A stretch of 64,000 nt of DNA, from positions 775,559-839,558 of the forward strand of contig JAUJEA010000001.1 of assembly GCA_030442035.1 (NCBI GenBank), written 5' to 3'. This DNA comes from Splendidivirga corallicola (GTDB taxonomy: Bacteria; Bacteroidota; Bacteroidia; Cytophagales; Cyclobacteriaceae). The notes below the pieces were generated by a model, which had not been told where the DNA came from, did not search any database, and was given only the letters and a program-made list of their open reading frames with translations. How positions within the stretch are numbered: the first letter of the stretch is position 1; every line of letters begins with the position of its first letter. A program made the translations under genes and the position numbers. This document shows, in pieces, positions 10,594-19,809 of the stretch.

Positions 10594-12888
10594 TTATTCA
10601 AAAGGTGTATCAAAACAGCATACTTCAAAGAGTGCCGCCGGAACTTTGTTTGAAGGGTGTTCCAATTCAATCTTTAAAGCCGCAGTAGTGATAGGTTTTT
10701 CAAACTGGATCCTATTAATGGTCTGATGATTCTGCTTCATCTCATAAAGGATCTCCTCGTTACAATTTTTAATTCTGTAGTTTTTCACACAGAAGGGCAT
10801 TTCATGTTCCGGATGTTCCAATAAGGAGGACTCTAATGGATGATCGAAGTCGGTATCGAAATGAAGCTGAATTCCCCACAATGTTTTGGGTTCCGGCCAT
10901 TTTAACTCTATCCTCGGATTGGGATCATCCAGATCAGCTACCCATGCATTAACAAGGCTATTAGGCCTGGTATATCCGTTTCTAATATGCTCAATTTCAA
11001 ATGCTTTTAAAGCTGGTCTTATTTGCATAGCAATATTCTGACCTTCCGGTCTTCTGGCTGGTGTCCAGAATTCAAAGCTTTCAATACCAATGTCGGAAAG
11101 TGGTTTTTGTTTGCCATTATTAGACACAGCTCTGTGTATCTTGTTGAAAACAGAGACTATCCCTGTAATCCTTTTTTCGCTTGATTGTAAGCTTATCAAA
11201 TCATTTTTCAGGAAGGTCAAAAAGGCATATTGTGTCTTTGGAACAGGCTTTTTAAAATCTATCTTGACCAATTGTTCTCCCTCCTCCAAATCGAAAACAA
11301 GTTCCTCATGGATGAGATCGGGCGTATAGTTATGCACCTTTGAACTTAAGCGCAACTGACATGTAAGCTGCGTTGGCTGATCAACATTTACTTTCACAAT
11401 GAACTGATGACAACCATTTTCTTGTAAAGGAAGCAACTGAGCCATGGCCATAGAAAGTGACTGCCAGTCTCCGTCAAAAGGAATTTCGCTAAGTTCCAAT
11501 GTATCTGAGACTGCAAGTTCTGCCGCTTGAATAGGATCTGATCCTTTATCGATTGGTATGTGAGGAATACTTTGACCGGCCAGATTCAAACGATGCTGCA
11601 ATGTACTTATGTGACCTTCTTCGATTAGCTCGCGTGGCAAAATATCGTTTTCCACACATAAGGCTGCAGCCATCCCTACCGCCTGGCCGCCATGTGCGCA
11701 TGTAGCCATAACCCTGGAAGAACCAAATGCCACATGTGTCGCGCTTATGATCCTGCCTGCATAAAATAGATTATTGATATTCTTTGAAACAAAACAACGG
11801 TAAGGTATCTGGTAAACACCTTTACCGTGCCATTGGTCACAACCCGGTAACTCACTATAAATACCTTCTGCAGGATGAAGATCGAAGGCCCATCCTCCAA
11901 AAGCAACAGCATCATCAAAGTTTCTTTGTTCTACAATATCACTTTGCCTGAGCATGTATTCACCCTCAAATCTTCTGCTTTCTCTTTTTCCAGGTATCGT
12001 ACCTACCCACTCCAGTGTCAGATTCTCTACATCATCAAATTGTCCGCTATTCTTAATATAATCCCAGGCTCCGTATACGATTTTCCATAGCTCCCATTTG
12101 ATCTTTTCGGTATCATGCACGGTATCCAAAATGCCCCCGTACTCTATCCACCACAAGCGGCAACCATATTCCTGCTCATTCAGATCCTTATACCGTGGTA
12201 TTTCTTTGATATCTTTTAAAGCAAAGGCAGGAGGAACATATTTTACGGGGTTATCCGTCCGTTTACTATAAAAATACAGCGTATGGCCAAGCAATTCGCC
12301 GTAACCGTTCTGTGGTGCCAGCTTCTCCCCGAACTCATGGATGGATTCTGCCCCCATCCTAAAGGCTGCACCGGCCTGAAAACTCAATATACCGTCTCCG
12401 GATGCATCACAAAAAAGTGGTGCCTGAATATGATATTCGGTTGAGTTCTGGCTACAAAATGCTTTTATCTTTTGAATACGGTTCTCCGAAGATTTTTCTA
12501 CCTCATTGGCAGCTGTATTGAGCAATAGGGTAATATTGGGTTCGTTGGTCACTTTTTCCAATAGTATTGTATCGAAAATAATCGTATTGCCCTCTTTGTT
12601 CCGATATAAATTTTCCAATAAGATCTCATCTATTACACCTCCCTCTCTGGCCCAACGATTGTTGTTTCCCATATGTGAGGTGGCACCCAATATCCACAGC
12701 CTGACTTCACTGGAAGCATTGCCACCCAATACCGGCCTGTCTTGTACCAGGATTACCTTTATACCGGCCCTTGCTGCGGTAACAGAGGCACAAACACCCG
12801 CCATTCCGCCTCCAACAACCACTAAATCGGATGTCAGTGCCTGGATTCTGTTTTCCCTTCTATTCTCATAAAATGTCTCTCGAATCAC
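10594..12888 (-). CDS. FAD-dependent oxidoreductase with discoidin-like C-terminal part
   Basis: The product has 764 residues. Near the N-terminus is a dinucleotide-binding motif (DLVVVGGGMAGVCASVTAARAG) and the ARPVLGG-like stretch QDRPVLGGNASSEVR, which place it in the FAD_oxidored family (PF12831 type). A second FAD contact is LFYAGRIISATHVAFGSSRVM, around residues 370-400. The last 150 residues (FWTPARRPEG, LWGIQLHFDTDF, TAALKIELEHP) look like an F5/8-type beta-sandwich, so a sugar-binding role is possible. No signal peptide is visible, so the enzyme is probably cytoplasmic unless exported by another route. The start is GTG at 12888, chosen because AAGGAG lies 6 bases upstream; it overlaps the symporter gene by 23 bases. 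Substrate unknown; its place in the locus suggests oxidation of a sugar. Confidence 0.85.
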   Translation of the reverse strand: MIRETFYENRRENRIQALTSDLVVVGGGMAGVCASVTAARAGIKVILVQDRPVLGGNASSEVRLWILGATSHMGNNNRWAREGGVIDEILLENLYRNKEGNTIIFDTILLEKVTNEPNITLLLNTAANEVEKSSENRIQKIKAFCSQNSTEYHIQAPLFCDASGDGILSFQAGAAFRMGAESIHEFGEKLAPQNGYGELLGHTLYFYSKRTDNPVKYVPPAFALKDIKEIPRYKDLNEQEYGCRLWWIEYGGILDTVHDTEKIKWELWKIVYGAWDYIKNSGQFDDVENLTLEWVGTIPGKRESRRFEGEYMLRQSDIVEQRNFDDAVAFGGWAFDLHPAEGIYSELPGCDQWHGKGVYQIPYRCFVSKNINNLFYAGRIISATHVAFGSSRVMATCAHGGQAVGMAAALCVENDILPRELIEEGHISTLQHRLNLAGQSIPHIPIDKGSDPIQAAELAVSDTLELSEIPFDGDWQSLSMAMAQLLPLQENGCHQFIVKVNVDQPTQLTCQLRLSSKVHNYTPDLIHEELVFDLEEGEQLVKIDFKKPVPKTQYAFLTFLKNDLISLQSSEKRITGIVSVFNKIHRAVSNNGKQKPLSDIGIESFEFWTPARRPEGQNIAMQIRPALKAFEIEHIRNGYTRPNSLVNAWVADLDDPNPRIELKWPEPKTLWGIQLHFDTDFDHPLESSLLEHPEHEMPFCVKNYRIKNCNEEILYEMKQNHQTINRIQFEKPITTAALKIELEHPSNKVPAALFEVCCFDTPFE

Positions 12889-14566
12889 GTATTTCTCCTT
12901 TCAAAGTTGATAATTGGTTTTTAGTTGAAATCAGCAAAATGGCCATCCCTGTAATGCATATAACCATACCCATACCGGAAACCAACAACCAGGCATTTTC
13001 GGATAAAAAGCCAAGCACTATCATCATAATGCCAATGGCTATGATTCCCTTGGCGATCACCTTTTTACCATGCAAATTGTCCTCACCCTCGGATGTTTCT
13101 TCTTCAAAGTCCTTCTTACTATTTTGAATATCCTGGTAAATGAGGTATGACTGATTATGATACTTATTCAGATAGAAAATAACTTCGAATGCGGCCAGCA
13201 CTAATACAGGACAAAAAACACCTAAGATCATTTCCTGAGCCCTTGAGAGACTCAGGTCGAATAGCACAGGGGCTAAGAATTTAAAAAAGAGGTTAATGAT
13301 CAGACTTATCACCGTAGCTGAAAAAATGCTTGAGCCATTTTGTCTTTTTGAAAACAATGCCCATATAGGAGGAAGAAACATGGCACTACCGGTGATCGCT
13401 GCCACACTGAGTACCACTTCTACGATGCCACCCATTCTCTGAACCATCAACGCGATGATGATAGTCAAAGCTCCGAATATTGCGGTAGCCAATCTGGCTA
13501 TTCTCATAGTCTCATTATTGGAAGCGCCGGGCCTGATACGTTTATACAGGTCATTGGTAAATACACCTGCGGCAATATTGAGTGTACTGTTAACCGAACT
13601 GGCTGTAGCGAATATCATTCCTCCCAAAATCAATCCTAATAAACCAACCGGAAGAACTTCTTTACACATCATCAAATATGCTCCTTCATCAGCCAGACCT
13701 TGTAAATCCGGGTTGAGTACTTTATAAATCATAGGGGGCAGCATCCAGACAAGCGGGCTTACCAAATAGAGGATTCCAAAGGTCCAACCTACTTTTTTAG
13801 CGTCTTTCGGTCTGGCCACACTGGTATATCTTTGGACATAAGCCCAGTTACCACCGATGTATATCATATTGTACAAACCAAAGGCAAATATGAAACTCCA
13901 GGTATAGTCCTCATTTTGTAGCGCAAAAAAGTCTGTCGGGGCTTTATTAATAAAACCTGAAATACCATTCACCTCTTCCAGTGCCAATGGAACCACGATC
14001 AGTACCGCCGCTGTTAACACGATGAACTGTAGTACATCCGTTACTAATACCGCCCACAGCCCTCCGGTAGCAGTATAAATTGTAATAAGGCCTCCCAACA
14101 AAATAATAATCAATGGCAAAGACATTCCTGTGGACACCTCGATGATTTTAGCCACAGGATAGAGAAAGGCCCCTGTTGTGAACATGGAAATGGCAAGAAA
14201 TAAATAAGTGTAAAGCTTTTGAGTATTTTCACCCAGTCTTTCCGAGATAAATTGGGCGGCAGTAATGGTTTTCGTTTGATTCCATCGGGGAGCTATTAGA
14301 AAACCAACAGCCAAACCGGCAAGGCACATAGTAGACTGAATTGTAATGGCTACCAGACCATGGGAATAAGCTATTGATCCCCATACCACAAAAGTTCCAA
14401 CAGAAAAGAAACTCATGTATAATGAAAGTCCATTGATCCACCATGGAACAGCACCACCGGCCGAAAAAAATGATTTGATATTTTTACCACTCTTCGAAAA
14501 AGAAATTCCGGTGATGAAAACCACCAGAGAGAAAATTATGATCGTCAGTGTATCCAGGCTTCCCAT
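12866..14566 (-). CDS. Sodium:solute symporter (SSS family)
   Basis: The product has 566 residues with roughly 13-14 hydrophobic segments. Family features include an N-terminal first helix, the unwound region GGAVPWWINGLSLYMSFFSVGTFV (read in two parts), the block TATGGLWAVLVTDVLQFIVLTAAVL with the typical GGL.AV..TD..Q pattern, and GGMIFATASSVNSTLNIAAGVFTNDLY near residue 310. It would bring a sugar or sugar acid across the inner membrane with Na+. It is the first gene of the locus, its promoter lies next to the LacI-type operators, and the FAD oxidoreductase gene overlaps its end. The C-terminal 100 residues are a cytoplasmic linker plus two more helices. Confidence 0.92.
   Translation of the reverse strand: MGSLDTLTIIIFSLVVFITGISFSKSGKNIKSFFSAGGAVPWWINGLSLYMSFFSVGTFVVWGSIAYSHGLVAITIQSTMCLAGLAVGFLIAPRWNQTKTITAAQFISERLGENTQKLYTYLFLAISMFTTGAFLYPVAKIIEVSTGMSLPLIIILLGGLITIYTATGGLWAVLVTDVLQFIVLTAAVLIVVPLALEEVNGISGFINKAPTDFFALQNEDYTWSFIFAFGLYNMIYIGGNWAYVQRYTSVARPKDAKKVGWTFGILYLVSPLVWMLPPMIYKVLNPDLQGLADEGAYLMMCKEVLPVGLLGLILGGMIFATASSVNSTLNIAAGVFTNDLYKRIRPGASNNETMRIARLATAIFGALTIIIALMVQRMGGIVEVVLSVAAITGSAMFLPPIWALFSKRQNGSSIFSATVISLIINLFFKFLAPVLFDLSLSRAQEMILGVFCPVLVLAAFEVIFYLNKYHNQSYLIYQDIQNSKKDFEEETSEGEDNLHGKKVIAKGIIAIGIMMIVLGFLSENAWLLVSGMGMVICITGMAILLISTKNQLSTLKGEIRDSRDIL
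12895..12900 (-). promoter_or_regulatory. Shine-Dalgarno site AAGGAG for the FAD oxidoreductase
   Basis: AAGGAG on the minus strand lies 6 bases before the GTG at 12888 and inside the 3' end of the symporter gene. Canonical ribosome sites are rare in Bacteroidota and in this window. This one supports the GTG start and translational coupling with the symporter. Confidence 0.6.
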
Positions 14567-14636
14567 ATTACTTTGTGTTATTTTAAACTTAGAAAAATTA
14601 CAAGGATTTATATTGTATGGATCATATGAAAATTAC

Positions 14637-14685
14637 CGGAAACGTTACCGAAAACGGTTTAAATTTTCGGAAACGTTTCCGAAAA
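14637..14685. promoter_or_regulatory. Tandem LacI-family operators between symporter and lacI-type gene
   Basis: CGGAAACGTTTCCG at 14668-14681 is a perfect palindrome that extends through flanking T and A runs to 22 bases (14664-14685). A second copy, CGGAAACGTTACCG at 14637-14650, has one mismatch. The two centres are 31 bases apart, three helical turns. Between them ACCGAAAACGGT (14648-14659 plus flank) forms a looser third palindrome. The central AAACGTTT core is typical of LacI/GalR binding sites. The array is 71-120 bases upstream of the symporter ATG and about 130 bases before the regulator ATG, so the divergent regulator probably controls the whole locus and itself. Confidence 0.8.
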
Positions 14686-14727
14686 AAAGTAATATTGTAT
14701 AAGCGATGTTTTTCATTAGAAGCATAT

Positions 14728-14735
14728 TACGTTTG
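14728..14735 (+). promoter_or_regulatory. Bacteroidota -7 element of the lacI-type gene
   Basis: TACGTTTG fits the Bacteroidota sigma -7 consensus TAnnTTTG. It predicts a transcript start near 14742, about 70 bases before the ATG at 14814. No clear -33 TTTG is seen at the right spacing. Confidence 0.4.
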
Positions 14736-14813
14736 TATTTGATAGAAAAATGAATTGGTGCCGGATGGTTAATTGAGATGAGTTACCATGCATCAATTAC
14801 TCAATACGCTATT

Positions 14814-15833
14814 ATGAAACACGTCACAATTAAAGATGTAGCTAAAAGGCTGAATGTCTCTGTTTCCTCGGTATCCAGGGCCTTTAATGATAAATATGAT
14901 ATCAAAAAGGAAACCAAGGAGCTGATACTCAGAACGGCCAAAGAGATGGGATACCACCCAAATCCCATTGCCAGGAAGCTCATGCAACAGAAAAGCTACA
15001 ATATTGGTGTAGTGGTACCTGAATTTATCAATGAATTCTTTTCTGAAACGATCATAGGAATTCAAGATGTATTGATTTCAAAAGGCTATCAAGTGCTTAT
15101 TATGCAATCTAATGAGCACTATGAAAATGAACTAATGAATGTAAAAACCCTGAGTGACAACATGGTTGATGGTTTGATTGTTTCACTCTCCAGAGAAACG
15201 CATAATACTGAGTTCTACCTAAAACTCCTGGCTGAGGGATACCCCATTATTTTCTTCAACAGGATCAATGATTCCCTTCCAGCCTCTAAAGTAATTTTCA
15301 ATGATTTCAAGTGGTCCTTTTTCGCTACTGAGCACTTGATCAAACAAGGTTTCAAAAAAATCTATCATTTATCGGGTCAAAATCACCTCAGTTTGGCCAA
15401 AAACAGGATGAAAGGTTTTCAAAAAGCCATTGAAAAATATGATATGTCTCCTGAAGAAAACCGTGTTATTGAAACTGGTTTATTGATGGATGAAGGGGAC
15501 AAGATCACACAGGAACTTATTGATAATCAGGATTTACCGGAAGCATTTTCATGTGTGAACGATCCGGTAGCATTGGGTGCTATGCGTGCATTAAAGCGCA
15601 ACAAAATAAAAATTCCCGAGGAAGTAGGTGTTGTTGGCTTTACTGAAACACGGTTGGCTGATCTGGTGGATCCATCCCTGACAAGTGTTAAGCAACCTAC
15701 TTATGAAATAGGAAAAACCACTGCCGAACTATTGTTAAAACAAATTAATAATGGTTTCAAGACCCCTGAAACCGTTTCACTGGATGGCCAATTGAATATC
15801 AGAGCTTCCTCCGTCAGGAAGACCATTGCTTGA
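14814..15833 (+). CDS. LacI/GalR-family transcriptional regulator
   Basis: The product has 339 residues from the ATG at 14814, chosen because LacI proteins begin immediately before the helix-turn-helix (MKHVTIKDVAKRLNVSVSSV). An in-frame ATG at 14778 would add 12 residues. The DNA-binding part continues with SRAFNDKYDIKKETKE and the hinge-helix region GYHPNPIARKLMQ. The rest is a periplasmic-binding-protein-like ligand domain (NIGVVVPEFINEFFSETIIG to the end). It is divergent from the SusCD operon, with matching operators in the gap, so it most likely represses that locus until an imported sugar binds. Use of a cytoplasmic LacI sensor rather than a hybrid two-component system or sigma/anti-sigma pair fits a locus that has its own inner-membrane symporter. 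Confidence 0.93.
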   Translation: MKHVTIKDVAKRLNVSVSSVSRAFNDKYDIKKETKELILRTAKEMGYHPNPIARKLMQQKSYNIGVVVPEFINEFFSETIIGIQDVLISKGYQVLIMQSNEHYENELMNVKTLSDNMVDGLIVSLSRETHNTEFYLKLLAEGYPIIFFNRINDSLPASKVIFNDFKWSFFATEHLIKQGFKKIYHLSGQNHLSLAKNRMKGFQKAIEKYDMSPEENRVIETGLLMDEGDKITQELIDNQDLPEAFSCVNDPVALGAMRALKRNKIKIPEEVGVVGFTETRLADLVDPSLTSVKQPTYEIGKTTAELLLKQINNGFKTPETVSLDGQLNIRASSVRKTIA

Positions 15834-16356
15834 TCATTAAAATGGCATCATCATAGTCTGGCCTGAAATACACTGGTCTATCTGTGGTTGGCATAAAACC
15901 CGCTTTTTTATATGCTTTGATTGCACCAATATTTCTTTCAGAAGGTGCGATCATGAATTTTTTTACATGAAATTTTTGGTGGAGATAGCTACAAAGTGTA
16001 ATCAATGCATCTGTTCCATATCCTTTTCCTATGTATTTCCTGGCACTTAGCCAGATATCAAGCTCGGTGACCTGATCATCAGGATAAATCTCACCATAGT
16101 TGATCTGGCCGATCGGTTGTTCATTTAGTTCAATAATAAAAGAATGTCCCAATAGAGGTTTTGATCCATCGAAGAAATAATCTTCATAATCATCTAAAAA
16201 TTCTTCCCAAGTAGGTATAGGATGGTCAGGAAAGTTCGGTGGACCTATCATCAAAGAGGTCAGATCTGATTCAGCCATCCACTGATATATTGCTCTTTTA
16301 TCATTCATGGTGGCTGGCCGAAGTGTTGTTAATGTGCCTTCAATCCTATGAGTCAT
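15814..16356 (-). CDS. GNAT-family N-acetyltransferase
   Basis: The product has 180 residues. It resembles RimJ/RimL or AAC(6')-type acetyltransferases: the N-terminal LRPATMNDKRAIYQWMAESD block, and the acetyl-CoA loop region LDIWLSARKYIGKGYGTDALITLC followed by MIAPSERNIGAIKAYKKAGF. The substrate could be a protein N-terminus, an amino acid or a small amine; aminoglycoside acetylation is possible but not shown. Its 3' end overlaps the 3' end of the LacI-type gene by 20 bases on the opposite strand. It appears to be a single-gene unit. Confidence 0.85.
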   Translation of the reverse strand: MTHRIEGTLTTLRPATMNDKRAIYQWMAESDLTSLMIGPPNFPDHPIPTWEEFLDDYEDYFFDGSKPLLGHSFIIELNEQPIGQINYGEIYPDDQVTELDIWLSARKYIGKGYGTDALITLCSYLHQKFHVKKFMIAPSERNIGAIKAYKKAGFMPTTDRPVYFRPDYDDAILMIKQWSS

Positions 16357-16498
16357 TATTTGAAAGATTGATCGGATGGATCATTTTGACCACAACAGTT
16401 CCTTTATTGCGGCCCTATTTCTTTGATAAAGGTACTAATTATTCTTAGCCATGATAGACTGATCCCATAATCAAATGTGCAACTTTTGATTTTTGAAG

Positions 16499-17707
16499 CT
16501 AATGATTATACCAGTCTACATTTTCATATTCCTTGTTTCGTGCAGCATGCTCCCTGCTTTTTATTAAGAGATGTTTAGGATCTACTTGTATGCAACGATA
16601 CCCTAGAAGATGGAAGATATCTCTGGCAAAAAATCTCGCTATCTTTTTATTAACCATCAGCGTATCTTCTTTGCTTCCTATTTTTTTTACTCCCGGTAAT
16701 AAAGTCACCACACGCTTAAAATTGATTTTCCTGAGAATTGCCGATAATCGAAGTAATAACTTGGGCACCCTTCTGACTATAAAAAAACCATCATCACCCT
16801 GATCCTGATATAAGGGCATGAATATACTTCCTCTCATCGGGGCCAAAATGGGCTCCTTACCATTCTGTGCAAGCATTTGTCCTCTTTTCACAGGTTGAAA
16901 ATTGAAATGTCCCGGATTCATCTTGAAATGCTGATTATTTTTTACCTCATAACGATAACAGATTTCAAAAATATCTCTTGCATGGATCGAATTCTTTGCC
17001 AGGATAGTATGATGGTGATGATAATCAGGGAGGTCATCCTTTGCAATAATACCGGCTACAACTAACACCAGATAAATAAATGATACATGATTCTCAATGG
17101 AAGACATGTCGTCATGCTGTCCGGCTTCAAAACCTACTGCAACATAACCCAATTCATTAATATAGCTTAACAAAGGGCCATCCAAAAATTCTTCTATTCC
17201 CATAATTACCGGTACAGGGAATTGCATGGAGAAATATCTGTTTAAAAGGGTATCGTTTACCGTAAGGAATGGGATGGTTTCACTGGATGTTGTATGCAAA
17301 TCAATGAAATAAAAGGGGCCGGATTCATTTCGCATGATGGACATCAGGCATTGATACAAGTCCAATTGTTGCATTGTATCCTCATCATGAGATTGCAATG
17401 CACCTTCCTCCAGTCTAAGTATACGCTCGGTTGTCCATAACCGATTCAGGTCACTCGTGTGAAAGCGTTGTCCTTTTTCCAATGCCCATAGATTTCCACT
17501 CAATGCATAAATATTTCCTTGGACCGGCAAGTGCTCTTTTTTAAGTCCCGACATCACTTCTTTCAGGGCAAATATGCCTGATGGTTCATTGCCGTGTATT
17601 CCTCCGGTGAAAATAACCGTAGGCCCCGGTGAGGCACCTTTGACGACGTCAATAATACGATCTATTTCAATACTCTTATCCAGCGCTTTACTATAAACCT
17701 TACTCAC
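16499..17707 (-). CDS. Succinylglutamate desuccinylase/aspartoacylase-family zinc deacylase
   Basis: The product has 402 residues. The zinc-binding residues of the AstE/AspA (M14-like) family are visible: GGIHGNEPSG with His38 and Glu41, and FIDLHTTS with His138. These enzymes split an amide bond between an acyl group or peptide and an amino acid. The C-terminal 130 residues (from about PVKRGQMLAQNGKEPILAP) are an extra part beyond the core. The start is GTG at 17707, which overlaps the ligase gene by 8 bases, so both are made from one mRNA. A ligase and a deacylase in one operon suggests synthesis and breakdown of the same small amide. Substrate unknown. Confidence 0.85.
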   Translation of the reverse strand: MSKVYSKALDKSIEIDRIIDVVKGASPGPTVIFTGGIHGNEPSGIFALKEVMSGLKKEHLPVQGNIYALSGNLWALEKGQRFHTSDLNRLWTTERILRLEEGALQSHDEDTMQQLDLYQCLMSIMRNESGPFYFIDLHTTSSETIPFLTVNDTLLNRYFSMQFPVPVIMGIEEFLDGPLLSYINELGYVAVGFEAGQHDDMSSIENHVSFIYLVLVVAGIIAKDDLPDYHHHHTILAKNSIHARDIFEICYRYEVKNNQHFKMNPGHFNFQPVKRGQMLAQNGKEPILAPMRGSIFMPLYQDQGDDGFFIVRRVPKLLLRLSAILRKINFKRVVTLLPGVKKIGSKEDTLMVNKKIARFFARDIFHLLGYRCIQVDPKHLLIKSREHAARNKEYENVDWYNH

Positions 17708-19568
17708 TACGCAAATTGATAATATCTTTTTTTGTCATAATCCCAACCAGCCGGTTATTCTGTACCACTGGCAAACATCCTATATCATTTTGTTTCATAA
17801 GCTTTATAGCTTCATCCAGTTTTGTTCCCGGCTCTACACTGATAATGTTTTTCTCCATAATATCACTAACGGATTTGCTAATGCTTCTGACTGATCCCAT
17901 ATACTTTTTCATGCCATTCCAGGTTAACAGGCCTTTCAATTTACCTTCCGAACCTTCAACCGGAACATGATGGATATTTTTCCAACGCATGATGCTTATT
18001 GCCAGATCGGCTAAATCATGCTCATTGACTGTAAATAGTTCTGTTGACATCACATGATTTACAAATAACTTCTCGCTATTTCGTGAAGATGATTTTGCTG
18101 TAAGCATCGGCCATGCGTGTATTGGAAGCTTGTCTTGCTGATATTGGTAGATGGCTTTGGTCAGTTCCTGGAGTGCTTTATCCTGCCGCATATGCTTTTT
18201 TAATTTCCGGTAATTCGCTACTATCCATTGTGATCCTGTGATTCCAGCGATACGTTTTTCAATAATTCCCATATAATGATCCACATCTTCCCGGGAAATT
18301 TCTGTTTTACTCAATCCATCATAGGCTATTGGTAATAATTCCTTCAGGGCCAGCTCCGAAGCTGTATAGGTTCCTCCCATCCATTTGAATACCGATTCCT
18401 TCCCAGTCCTTGCTGCTTTGATGAAATTGGCTTTTACATCTCCAAAATCCATGAGTTGCTTCATGTCGTCATACTTAGATGGTCTTCCTTTCATTAGGCC
18501 AACCCAAAAAACAAAATTTGCCATTTCATCCACGGTACTTGGCCCGGATGGAATATAGCGATTCTCAATTCTTAAATGTGCTTTCTCCCCACCTACTCCA
18601 TAACATGGTCTGTTCCAACGATAGACGGTACCATTGTGCAAACAAAGTGCCTTAAGCCTTGGTGTCTTGCCTGACTTCAAGACTTCAAGAGAATTTTCTT
18701 TGATATCGCTCGCCAAAATCACCTGATAGCGCGCAATGTCGTGTTTAAAAATTTCAGCCACTGAACCCTCTGCCCAGGAACTGCCGAATGTAACTCTTGG
18801 TTCTTTTGTCTTTAGTGCAAATGAGGAGCTTCTGGTGTCTATACTTTGCTGAAAAAGCGCTATTCTCGTTTCACTCCATAATTCACGACCTAAAAGCAAT
18901 GGAGCATTCGTGCAAATACTTAGTACAGGACCCGCAATAGTCTGTGCCCAATTATAACTGGAAATGAAGTCTTCCGGAGCCACTTGCAAATGAAGTTGAA
19001 AACTGGTATTACAAGCTTCAAATAAAACCGAGTCGTGTTTGATCGACAATTCATCTATCCCTTTTATATGCAATTCAAAATCAGCGCCTCTCATTTCCCT
19101 GATCATATCATTCAAAGCCCAATATCTCGGATTCGGGGTCATGTAATCAGCATTCAGCTCATTTTTACTGACCGTAGGCAGTATCCCGCTTAGTAAAACT
19201 TTGGCATTTTTAGCCACAGCTGCGGATTGAGCTTTGTTCAAAAGGTCAATAAGCTGTTGGTGGATCAAGGAAAAACAGTTCCCTTTAAGTTCAACCGGAT
19301 CAAGATTGATTTCCAAATTATACTGTGCCAATTCCGTTGTGAAATGCGGGTCGTTAATGGCCTGCAGGATGTCTTCTGAGCTTTTTGATGGCCTCCAGTT
19401 TTCAGTAATCAAACAAAACTCTTGTTCTGCACCAATTCGTTCAACGTCTTTTTCAAAAAGTCCCTTTTCCAGCATGATTTCCAAAGCCTTAATGTCGTCG
19501 AGCAAATGCCCTATGAATGCCGTACGTGCCCGTTTCCCTTCCGCCTTATTTACTTTGTGATCTCCCAT
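17700..19568 (-). CDS. GCS2-family glutamate-cysteine ligase-like enzyme fused to a CBS pair
   Basis: The product has 622 residues. Residues about 25-410 match the GCS2/YbdK carboxylate-amine ligase fold: RIGAEQEFCLITENWRPS near the start (ATP and substrate-binding EQE), NLEINLDPVELKG, LQLHLQVAPEDF, and the HLRIENRYIPSGPSTVDEMANFV strand with an Arg/Glu pair. The last 125 residues form two CBS repeats (HVMSTELFTV to LLTWNGMKK, and SDIMEKNIISVEPG to GIMTKKDIINL), which commonly bind adenine nucleotides. This suggests a soluble ligase whose activity follows the ATP/AMP state. It is the first gene of a two-gene operon with the deacylase. A palindrome of Crp/Fnr type lies about 100 bases upstream. 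Confidence 0.85.
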   Translation of the reverse strand: MGDHKVNKAEGKRARTAFIGHLLDDIKALEIMLEKGLFEKDVERIGAEQEFCLITENWRPSKSSEDILQAINDPHFTTELAQYNLEINLDPVELKGNCFSLIHQQLIDLLNKAQSAAVAKNAKVLLSGILPTVSKNELNADYMTPNPRYWALNDMIREMRGADFELHIKGIDELSIKHDSVLFEACNTSFQLHLQVAPEDFISSYNWAQTIAGPVLSICTNAPLLLGRELWSETRIALFQQSIDTRSSSFALKTKEPRVTFGSSWAEGSVAEIFKHDIARYQVILASDIKENSLEVLKSGKTPRLKALCLHNGTVYRWNRPCYGVGGEKAHLRIENRYIPSGPSTVDEMANFVFWVGLMKGRPSKYDDMKQLMDFGDVKANFIKAARTGKESVFKWMGGTYTASELALKELLPIAYDGLSKTEISREDVDHYMGIIEKRIAGITGSQWIVANYRKLKKHMRQDKALQELTKAIYQYQQDKLPIHAWPMLTAKSSSRNSEKLFVNHVMSTELFTVNEHDLADLAISIMRWKNIHHVPVEGSEGKLKGLLTWNGMKKYMGSVRSISKSVSDIMEKNIISVEPGTKLDEAIKLMKQNDIGCLPVVQNNRLVGIMTKKDIINLRSE

Positions 19569-19662
19569 ATCAATAGTGTAATGACAAATTCATTCAAAAA
19601 TGAAATCCTGTATAAAAAATAATGCGTCAGTTGTAAATTTATCCTATCGCCTGGTTAATCTA

Positions 19663-19678
19663 AATGACATAAATCATT
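19663..19678. promoter_or_regulatory. Putative Crp/Fnr-type site upstream of the ligase/deacylase operon
   Basis: AATGACATAAATCATT contains TGA-N6-TCA, the spacing of Crp/Fnr half-sites. It lies 95-110 bases before the ligase ATG. The same TGA-N6-TCA spacing occurs in the box in front of the Crp/Fnr gene at 60877-60900. The arms are only 5 bases, so a chance match is possible. Confidence 0.35.
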
Positions 19679-19706
19679 CGCTATAAGAGCGTTTGAAGGG
19701 GAGGTG

Positions 19707-19740
19707 AAATTTTGAGTTTTGAATTTTTAGTTTTGAGTTA
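19707..19740. repeat. Degenerate intergenic repeat, family A (TTTTGAGTTTTGAATTTT type)
   Basis: This stretch is a chain of TTTTGAGTT, TTTTGAATT and TTTTTAGTT units. Closely related chains occur at 29963-29999 and, in reverse orientation, near 29285-29315. All are intergenic, between gene 3' or 5' ends, which marks them as a dispersed repeat family. Confidence 0.5.
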
Positions 19741-19809
19741 ATGTACGTCCCTGATATAGGTTGACCGTTTTGTGTAAAAATCTAATAGCAAATTTTTTGG
19801 GAAGTATGA

